Origin: a virus
Strand: one strand, 5' to 3'
Length of the DNA: 37,967 nt
Virus record (IMG/VR): IMGVR_UViG_3300046411_000115
Span: 1-37,967 of that record
Shown here piece after piece: positions 12,721 to 19,200 of the stretch. The notes under the pieces were generated by a model that worked only from the letters and a program-made list of their open reading frames with translations, was not told the DNA's origin and did not search any database. Numbering within the stretch: the stretch's first letter is position 1; the number at the start of each line of letters is the position of its first letter. The position numbers and the translations under genes are program-made.

Positions 12721-12891
12721 ATGGATATTATATTAACAGTAGGACTAGCAATTGCAACTTATGGATTTGGTTTTTTTAGTGGTGTTATAAATAGCACAGA
12801 AACTAAAGAGATCAAAGAAAATAACAAGCCAATAAACGAAGATAGAAAACAAGCATTTGAGTTTGCTTTTAAAAACTTTATAAATAAATAA
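12721..12891 (+). CDS. 56-residue membrane-anchored protein
   Basis: ATG 12721 in an aaataaaATG context. Residues 2-23 form a hydrophobic helix (DIILTVGLAIATYGFGFFSG), followed by a charged segment and an amphipathic helix QAFEFAFKNFINK. One membrane pass with the tail probably in the cytoplasm. Function unknown. Confidence 0.55.
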   Translation: MDIILTVGLAIATYGFGFFSGVINSTETKEIKENNKPINEDRKQAFEFAFKNFINK

Positions 12892-12916
12892 TAACTAACT
12901 AAAAACAATTAAACAA

Positions 12917-13207
12917 ATGAAATTAAATGAATTTAAAAACAAATTAAATGATATGTTAGGCGATAAACATATAAATGTAGATGATAACGAAGATAAAAAA
13001 CTATATGAATATTGGTTAAAGAATAAGCCAAAACATCATTTAACAGATGAATTCTTAACATATGATGAATTTAGAGCAGATATGTTAGAAACATTCCCAA
13101 ATTTATTAGTATCTAAAAAAGAAGATAATTTATTACAACAAAGAAATGTATTAAATAATATCTTTGATATACATAGCGATGCTTTATTAAGAAAAATAAA
13201 AGAATAA
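12917..13207 (+). CDS. Acidic helical hypothetical protein
   Basis: 96 residues, start context taaacaaATG. Entirely helical in appearance and rich in Asp, Glu, Lys and Leu (FKNKLNDMLGDKHIN, YDEFRADMLETFPNLLV, IHSDALLRKIKE). No motif identified. Sits between two small genes in an early-type operon. Confidence 0.6.
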   Translation: MKLNEFKNKLNDMLGDKHINVDDNEDKKLYEYWLKNKPKHHLTDEFLTYDEFRADMLETFPNLLVSKKEDNLLQQRNVLNNIFDIHSDALLRKIKE

Positions 13208-13209
13208 TT

Positions 13210-13296
13210 ATGAGTGGCAAATTACCAGTAACTAATTACTCAGATACTACCTTAACATTCTTATGTATACTAGCTATTCTCTTTGGGGGGTGCTAG
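13210..13296 (+). CDS. 28-residue peptide ending at a G tract
   Basis: ATG 13210 two bases after the previous stop. Hydrophilic start (MSGKLPVTNYSDT) then hydrophobic TLTFLCILAILFGGC. Its last two Gly codons are the first G6 run of the quadruplex cluster and the stop TAG precedes the next run. A change of one or two G in the run would extend the frame. Weak evidence that it is a real gene; it could be a leader peptide. Confidence 0.35.
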   Translation: MSGKLPVTNYSDTTLTFLCILAILFGGC

Positions 13297-13331
13297 GGGG
13301 GTATAGGGGGTACAGGGGGGGTGCCAGGGGG
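13285..13331 (+). other. G-quadruplex cluster, five poly-G runs
   Basis: Runs of 6, 6, 5, 7 and 5 G at 13285-13290, 13296-13301, 13306-13310, 13315-13321 and 13327-13331 with loops of 4-5 nt (TGCTA, TATA, TACA, TGCCA). This satisfies an intramolecular quadruplex with a spare run and is extraordinary in an AT-rich genome. Lies between a short ORF and the SH3-like gene, on the coding strand, so it would also form in the mRNA leader of the gene at 13369. Confidence 0.85.
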
Positions 13332-13368
13332 TATCTCTTATAAATAATTAACTAAAAACAATAATAAA

Positions 13369-13647
13369 ATGAATACAATAACAACAAATCAAGCTAAAGA
13401 GCTCATATACAATAATAAATCTCAAATATTTAATGTAGAGTTTATAAAAAAAGATGGTACACATAGACTAATGAACGCAAGACTAGAAGTTAAGAAAGGT
13501 GTTAAGGGTGTAGGCTTGAGGTTTAATCCATCTGAACATAATCTTATAACTGTATTTGATATGAAGAAAAAAGCTCATAGAATGATTAATTGCAACAACT
13601 TAGTGTCTTTATCAGCTAATAAGCAAAAGTATCTTATAAGCGATTAA
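13369..13647 (+). CDS. SH3 beta-barrel fold protein
   Basis: 92 residues. The central pattern LMNARLEVKKGVKGVGLRF (about 34-52), HNLITVFDMKKKAHRMINC (about 57-75) and NLVSL corresponds to the SH3-barrel-fold family common in Bacteroidota phages and conjugative elements. Function not established; a nucleic-acid or protein-binding role is usual for such barrels. The ATG follows taactaaaaacaataataaa. Its 5' leader contains the G-quadruplex cluster, and a terminator follows its stop. Confidence 0.7.
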   Translation: MNTITTNQAKELIYNNKSQIFNVEFIKKDGTHRLMNARLEVKKGVKGVGLRFNPSEHNLITVFDMKKKAHRMINCNNLVSLSANKQKYLISD

Positions 13648-13668
13648 AAAGCTATTCACAGCAATATT

Positions 13669-13700
13669 AAAGAGTATATTAATTTATACTCTTTTTTTTT
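13669..13700 (+). terminator. Rho-independent-type terminator
   Basis: Ten perfect base pairs (AAAGAGTATA 13669-13678 with TATACTCTTT 13685-13694), 6-nt loop and a run of T to 13700. Ends the SH3-like operon. Confidence 0.8.
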
Positions 13701-13724
13701 ACAAAATTTTAAAAAATATTTTTG

Positions 13725-13783
13725 TAACTGCTACGAAACTGTTACGAAACTGCCGAAACTGTTGCGAAACTGTTGGAACTGCC
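13725..13783 (+). repeat. Degenerate 11-nt repeat array CGAAACTGTTR
   Basis: Units: TAACTGCTA (13725), CGAAACTGTTA (13734-13744), CGAAACTGC (13745-13753), CGAAACTGTTG (13754-13764 and 13765-13775) and GAACTGCC (13776-13783). Non-coding. Iteron-like spacing of 9-11 nt, one helical turn. The 304-nt gap 13648-13951 otherwise holds the terminator and the promoter box at 13915. Confidence 0.88.
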
Positions 13784-13914
13784 TGAGATCTAGAAAAATT
13801 TTTAGTGATTTTCTTCTAGTGCTTTATATAGTAAGTTGTTAAATGTCAATATATTACATGACAAATTAACCGATTATTTTCTTAACAATATTAGTATTTT
13901 AATGTTAATAGTTA

Positions 13915-13922
13915 TATATTTG
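13915..13922 (+). promoter_or_regulatory. -7 promoter box TATATTTG
   Basis: Perfect TAnnTTTG match 29 nt before the ATG at 13952. No TTG at the expected upstream distance. The iteron-like array ends 130 nt upstream, so the promoter may be controlled by the repeat-binding factor. Confidence 0.5.
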
Positions 13923-13951
13923 TCAATATTAATTAACTTAAAAACAATAAA

Positions 13952-14206
13952 ATGCAAACATTTAAAAATATATATTGGAGAAAACACAAAATTTGCGAAG
14001 GTATACAAGGAAATCTAATTTTAGATAGTGGATTAGAAATGTCTATTGTTGCAGGTGAAAACTTATATTGTACGCCTAGAACATCGGGCAAATCTTACAA
14101 AGATTTTGTAAGTTATGAAGTTTTGATTTGGGGTGTAAATGATAACGAACCTTTTGCATATCAAAGTAAAAATGATATAAATAAACTAATTAAAAAATAC
14201 AATTAA
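13952..14206 (+). CDS. Hypothetical protein
   Basis: 84 residues. Basic start (FKNIYWRKHKICEGIQGN) then beta-type segments LILDSGLEMSIVAGENLYC, SYEVLIWGV and a helical end DINKLIKKYN. An SH3- or OB-like barrel is possible, but no family was recognised. Preceded by a -7 promoter box, and followed immediately by a membrane peptide gene. Confidence 0.6.
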   Translation: MQTFKNIYWRKHKICEGIQGNLILDSGLEMSIVAGENLYCTPRTSGKSYKDFVSYEVLIWGVNDNEPFAYQSKNDINKLIKKYN

Positions 14207-14359
14207 ATGAAATTAAATATTTTAGAAAAACAGAAACCAATTAACAGAAATAAAAAAAACATCTTTAAAAATATATTAAACAATACTTTTATTTTTATAA
14301 TATTTTTTATTGGTTCAATTGGCCTTCTAATGTTAGGTGCCTTATTAGATAAAATATAA
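14207..14359 (+). CDS. 50-residue membrane protein
   Basis: ATG 14207 overlaps no gene but begins directly at the previous stop. A Lys-rich N-terminus (EKQKPINRNKKNIFKN) is followed by TFIFIIFFIGSIGLLMLGALL (about 28-47), a single membrane helix with the positive end inside. No family recognised. Confidence 0.5.
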   Translation: MKLNILEKQKPINRNKKNIFKNILNNTFIFIIFFIGSIGLLMLGALLDKI

Positions 14360-14382
14360 ATATTAACTTAAAAACTAAAAAC

Positions 14383-15027
14383 ATGATAAACTTAAACATT
14401 AACCAGATATTGACACAAAACAGTAAATTAAAAAAGACTAGCAAATTAAATAATAAAAGAGTCTTTAATTTTGGTATAATAGCAAATAAATCTTTAGAGG
14501 GAAAAAGTACTTGTCCATTTGCAAAAGGTTGTTTGGGTGCTGACTACAAATGTTATGCACAAAAAGGAGCTTATGCGTGGCCAAAAGTAAAAGAAGCATA
14601 CAATAACAGATATTTGTTAACTAAACAAGATAACTTTGTTAACTTAATGAATGAGTCAATACAAAAGAAAAAAGTTGATATATTAAGACTTCATGACTCA
14701 GGCGATTTTTATAGTATTGCTTATCTTAATAAGTGGATAGAGATAGCAAATGCAAACAAAGAGGTTATTTTTTACGCATATACGAAAAGCATTCCTTTCT
14801 TCAAACGTACTAAAGAAAACAACAACAATTGGTTATTGCCAAATAATTTAATAATAATTTTTAGTGAAGGATCTAAAAAAGATAATTTAATAAACACTAG
14901 TAAAGACAGACACGCAAAAGTGTTTACAGACATTAACACGATGTTAAAGGCTGGATATATCAACGCAAGTAATAACGATTTAAACGCAATAACAGATAAC
15001 AAAAAAGTAGGTTTATTACTACACTAA
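14383..15027 (+). CDS. GP88-family phage protein
   Basis: 214 residues. Characteristic blocks: NSKLKKTSK (13-21), FNFGIIA (29-35), CPFAKGCLG..YKCYAQKGAY (44-64), LRLHDSGDFYS (101-111), YLNKWIEIA (114-122) and FYAYTKSIPFFKRT (129-142). These match the phage gene-product-88 family. Cysteines at the CPxxxGC...CYA motif suggest a metal or cluster site, and HDSGDF may be catalytic, but the reaction is unknown. Full length with no break. It belongs to the accessory early block between small membrane proteins and a short helical protein. Confidence 0.75.
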   Translation: MINLNINQILTQNSKLKKTSKLNNKRVFNFGIIANKSLEGKSTCPFAKGCLGADYKCYAQKGAYAWPKVKEAYNNRYLLTKQDNFVNLMNESIQKKKVDILRLHDSGDFYSIAYLNKWIEIANANKEVIFYAYTKSIPFFKRTKENNNNWLLPNNLIIIFSEGSKKDNLINTSKDRHAKVFTDINTMLKAGYINASNNDLNAITDNKKVGLLLH

Positions 15028-15056
15028 TAATAATTAATAACTAAACAATAAATAAA

Positions 15057-15224
15057 ATGAACACTTACAAAACAATAAGAGAAATATCAAAACTAATGGT
15101 TGAAAAACTAACTAAAGAAGAACTAGAAAAAGAATTAGTTCATGTATTAGTTGTACTATCTAAACAAGAGCTCAAAGAACAGCTAGAGTATATTAAAAAT
15201 AAAAAGCCTAGATTTATTTGTTAA
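15057..15224 (+). CDS. 55-residue helical protein
   Basis: ATG 15057 in an aacaataaataaaATG context. Made of two amphipathic helices (EISKLMVEKLTKEELEKEL and VVLSKQELKEQLEYIKNKK), probably a coiled-coil hairpin. No family. Followed by a strong terminator, so it ends the accessory operon. Confidence 0.55.
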   Translation: MNTYKTIREISKLMVEKLTKEELEKELVHVLVVLSKQELKEQLEYIKNKKPRFIC

Positions 15225-15247
15225 TTAAATAACTAAATAACAATATT

Positions 15248-15278
15248 AAAAAGGTGCTTTAATTAGTACCTTTTTTTT
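15248..15278 (+). terminator. Rho-independent-type terminator
   Basis: Stem AAAAAGGTGC (15248-15257) with GTACCTTTTT (15266-15275; one wobble), 8-nt loop, then T tract. Ends the early/accessory transcription unit. Confidence 0.75.
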
Positions 15279-15740
15279 ATATCTATACTTTACTATTAAA
15301 CTATTATTTAATTGCTTTAAATAGTCTTAAAATAGTGTTTATACGTTTGTTTGTATACGTTACTTTGTTTAATTAGTGTTAATCTTTGTTAATTAAAAGT
15401 ATTGTATTTTAATTTTTTTGTCTTGATTTGTATGCAAACAAAGTAAAAAAAGAAAGTATTTCAACAGTTTAGGTTCAAACTAGAACCAACTTTCAACAGT
15501 TTTTCGCAAACTTTCGCAAACTTTAAAGAGTTTTTTAAATTTATTTTTATGTCAATGTGGCAGAAATAAAATGGGAGAATTTCAATTCCGTCAATCTGAA
15601 GCCTACCTGCTTTTAGCCAAACACACCCACATAACAAAAACCAAAGTTCAATTTTATAACTAGACTATAATAGTTAGTAATAAATTTTCAAAGTTCTATT
15701 TTATAATTAGTATGTTTTGCTCAAGATTATTAGGTGCGAT
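15279..15740. other. Non-coding region, candidate origin/control region
   Basis: No ORF over 30 codons on either strand stands out. It contains, in order: an imperfect repeat TATACGTT/GTATACGTT near 15338-15360; the direct repeat TTTCAACAGTTT at 15459-15470 and 15491-15502, flanking an inverted repeat GGTTC (15472-15476)/GAACC (15483-15487); the tandem 10-mer CGCAAACTTT at 15505-15514 and 15515-15524; and a 22-nt repeat with two mismatches at 15642-15663 and 15689-15710. CAACAGTTT is the reverse complement of the AAACTGTTG core in the 13725 array. The repeats and AT-rich flanks resemble an origin or regulatory region. Confidence 0.5.
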
Positions 15741-15878
15741 ATGAGCAGCAATGATCTCTATAGAGTTACAAACGAGAAGAAGAGATTAGTTTACTTCTTA
15801 GAGTTTGTTAAGGTAGTGTTTTTTTATTTAATAAACACATGGTTTTTGGAAATAATTTTATATTTAATATTTATATAG
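15741..15878 (+). CDS. 45-residue membrane peptide
   Basis: ATG 15741. A charged start (MSSNDLYRVTNEKKR) leads to LVYFLEFVKVVFFYLINTWF and EIILYLIFI: one or two hydrophobic helices. No family recognised. It is the only reasonable ORF between the accessory operon and the adhesin operon; its start context is poor (gatATG), so it may be unexpressed. Confidence 0.4.
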   Translation: MSSNDLYRVTNEKKRLVYFLEFVKVVFFYLINTWFLEIILYLIFI

Positions 15879-15909
15879 AAATAAGGTATTAAAAAATATG
15901 TTGTTATTA

Positions 15910-15917
15910 TATCTTTG
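15910..15917 (+). promoter_or_regulatory. -7 promoter box TATCTTTG
   Basis: TAnnTTTG match 29 nt before the ATG at 15947. Overlaps a DnaA-box-like TTTTCCACA on the minus strand (15916-15924), so an initiator-type protein could control it. No clear TTG upstream. Confidence 0.5.
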
Positions 15918-15924
15918 TGGAAAA
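15916..15924 (-). promoter_or_regulatory. DnaA-box-like 9-mer
   Basis: Minus strand reads TTTTCCACA, which fits TTWTNCACA. It overlaps the -7 box of the adhesin operon. The phage codes for a DnaA-domain-IV-like protein at 6581. Confidence 0.35.
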
Positions 15925-15946
15925 TTAATTTTTAAAAAGAAATATA

Positions 15947-16234
15947 ATGAGTTCATACGATACTGACAATACCCTACTCTTTGAGATGTTAGGGAAGGGA
16001 CATGGAACTGAAGTGTTCACTACTACTGCACAATCTTCTAAAGACTTTTATGCAATCTACTTTGTACAAGAAAGTGTTATATCTGCAATCACAGCACCAG
16101 AGGTAACAAATGCTTCTGCTCTAGTAACAACTATTCCTGCAGGGATGACATTATTTATGCGAGTAACAGCTATCACTTTGACAAGTGGTCTAGCTATTGG
16201 TTACAATGAGCATGATGGAAATATAAATGCTTAA
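15947..16234 (+). CDS. Small virion-associated beta protein
   Basis: 95 residues. Begins MSSYDTDNTLLFEMLGKGHG, then Thr/Val/Ala-rich segments (TAQSSKDFYAIYFVQESVI, SALVTTIPAGMTLFMRV, LTSGLAIGYNEH) typical of compact beta-sandwich decoration or fibre-accessory proteins with an IPAGMTL turn. Precedes the giant adhesin in the same transcript. May decorate the virion or assist adhesin trimerisation; this is inferred from position only. Confidence 0.55.
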   Translation: MSSYDTDNTLLFEMLGKGHGTEVFTTTAQSSKDFYAIYFVQESVISAITAPEVTNASALVTTIPAGMTLFMRVTAITLTSGLAIGYNEHDGNINA

Positions 16235-16283
16235 TAAAGCATAAGTAGATCAACAAACACTTTAGTAACTAAAATATATAACA

Positions 16284-19200
16284 ATGCTATCATTAGGTAA
16301 TAAACTTACTCTTAATTCTGCAAAACCAATCTATCATTTTGTAAATAAGTATTCTATTGACTTTGATGGAGTAGATGACTGTATAGTTACTGATGGTGCA
16401 GATACTGTAGCACAACCTAGTACTTATTCTTTTTGGTGTAAGTCAAGTGAAACAAGTAATAATTTAGGTTTGTTTGGACACGGCTCAGGCGATAGAGGTA
16501 CTTTTCATTTAAATTTTAGTAGCAAACCTTTATTAGAATTAGGTGCTAATTATTATAAATTTTGGAATGCAACAACTAAAGTTAGTGATGGCGAGTGGCA
16601 TCATTGGGTAGTTTATTTAGAACCTAATAACTTAAATAATTGTAAGCTATATTGTGATGGGATTTTACAAAATGTAGATTCTACAGTATCTTCAGGAACT
16701 CCAAAAGCTTACACAGAATCTTTAACAATAGGTAGCGACAGACCATTAAGTGGTAATTACTTTGAAGGCAAGATAGATGAGTTTGCAGTTTACGATAGAG
16801 AACTCACACAAGCTGAGATTACTCGTATGTATAATACTTACTACTCTCCAAACAGAGTAGCTAATGGTAACTTTAGTCAGATAGGAAACGAAGAAGTAAC
16901 TAATGGAGATTTTAGTCAGATAGGTAGTGAGTTAGTAACTAATGGCAACTTTGCTACAGATAGTGATTGGGATAAAGGTACAGGTTGGAGTATTCAAAAT
17001 GGTTATGCACAAAGTGATGGTACTAATGCACCTTTAGACCAAACAAATATATTAACAATAGGAAAACAATATAAATTAGTAATAATAGTAACAGATATTA
17101 ATAATGGCAATCTTTCCGTTAGATTAGGAGATTCTAGTTCACACCAAATATTATCTATTTCTTCTAATGGTACATATACTGCTTATGGTGTTGCTGGTGG
17201 TACTAGGTTAAGATTACGTTCGCAAGGAGGTTTTGATGGTAAAATAGACAACGTATCAGTAAAAGAGGTTGGGCAAGATTGGACTTTTGGTACAGGTTGG
17301 GGTATGGGAGATGGTAAAGTTGTTGTTTCTAGTGCAGCACAATCAACTGCTATAAATCAAACAAATGTTTTACAATCTAATAAAGCATATAAAATAACGT
17401 ATGAAATATTAGATTATGTTGAAGGTGGAGTTAGAATTTTATTAGGTTCTAGTAGTAGTGCAACAGGTTCTACAAATTCATCAAATGGAGTGTTTACAGA
17501 ATATTTAATTAATACTTCTACAGGAGGAACTGATGAGTTATATTTAAGTGCTATGGGTTCATCAACGACACTATCAGTAAGAAACATATCAGTCAAAGAA
17601 GTAGGGCAGCATTGGACATTTGGTACAGGGTGGTCAACAGATGGTACTAAGGCAACATCAGATGGAACACAATCAGTTTCATATTTAAGACAAAATGGTA
17701 TAGTAAATTTAACATCAACATATAAAGTACAATTTACAGTAAGTGGTTCTTCTTCAGGAACTTTAAATTTTCTTCAAGGTAATGGTTCTACCCAAACAAA
17801 TGTTACAAGTAATAATACTTATTATTTTGATGTTGTTTGGAATGGTTCATCAGGGGATATAGTTTTTCAATCTTTAAATTTTGTAGGAAGTGTAGACAAC
17901 GTAGTAGTACAAGAACTAAAGCACGATGCTACAAACCTTATGCTTAATGCAGGTGCTTATCAGTCAGCTAATCCACTAATCACTTCTACTAAGAGTATGG
18001 AGTTTGATGGTGTTGATGATTATTTAAATGCAGGTGTACTTCCTGATGTATTTAGAAATGCTTTTACTGTATCAGCTTGGATATGGACAGATGTAGCTTC
18101 AGGTAATAGACAAATATTTTCTACAGGTCAAGGTGCTTTTTCTCAAATATATCAAAATAATACAGGTTTAAAATTAGATATAGTGGGTGGTACAGGATAT
18201 TCAGCAGTAATTGATGCAGATTATTTTGATACTGCACACCAAAACACTTGGGTTTATCTTACTTTAGTATATAATGGTGCAACTATAAAAGCATATAGAA
18301 ATGGTATTGAGGTGGGTAGTGCTGCTTTGTCAGGTACATTAAATTCAATAACAAACGAAGCTAATATAGGTAGATATCAAGGTGGTGCAGAATATTTCAA
18401 TGGTAAAATAACAGAGTTTGGTTTATACGATAGAGCATTAACATCATTAGAAGTAGCATCACTATACAATCAAGGTATGCCTACTGATCTACTTGTAAAT
18501 AGAAACAACTATCAATCAGGTAACCCTACAGTATTTAATACTAAGCAAGTTGATTTTGATGGTACTGATGATTATTTAAAAGCTAATAGTACATTAGGTA
18601 GTATGACAGGTTCTGTATCTATGTGGTTCAAAAAAAATACTGATACAGGTGGTCAATATTTTATTGATTTTAGAGGTTCAGGAAGTGGAACAGGTTATAT
18701 TGTTGCTTTTAGTCAACCTTTTATTTCAGTATCATCAGGAACATTATATATAAATGGAGTTGTAGGTAATAGTCCATCAACAGGTGTATGGAATCATTTA
18801 GTTGTAACAGGAATAACTTTAAATATTGATGAATGTATAAATATAGGAAGAAGGTACGCTAATACAGAATTTTTTGATGGAGATATGAGTCAAGTAGGTT
18901 TATGGAACTCTACACTAACTGCTAATGAAGTATCTTCTTTATACAATCACGGATTACCTATTGACTTAACGACAGATCAAGCAGCTTATGAATCTTCATC
19001 TAACTTAGTAGGTTATTGGAGAATGGGTAGTGGTACACTAGATACTTATCCATTGATTGCAGACCAAACAAATGCTACTTTAGGTAGTGAAGAAGTATCT
19101 TGTGGTAATTTTGAATGTGCTAATCCTGATGGTGTTTGGAATAGTAATGCAGGTGCAGGTTGGGGTATAAGTGGTGGAACAGCTACTTATGATGGTAGTG

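Noticed and set aside
13836-14018. 60-codon + strand ORF crossing the -7 box at 13915
   Set aside because: Contains the promoter and the start of the supported gene at 13952; the product is hydrophobic AT-rich noise.
14553-14561. DnaA-box match TTATGCACA
   Set aside because: Within the coding sequence of the GP88-family gene and isolated; a single match is expected by chance.
15571-15663. 30-codon ORF (MGEFQFRQSEAYLL...)
   Set aside because: Slightly richer in GC than its surroundings but no start context, promoter or family; left as part of the non-coding region.
16857-16950. Tandem repeat as a variable-number DNA element
   Set aside because: The repeats are short, diverged at the DNA level and explained as repeated protein motifs of the adhesin.
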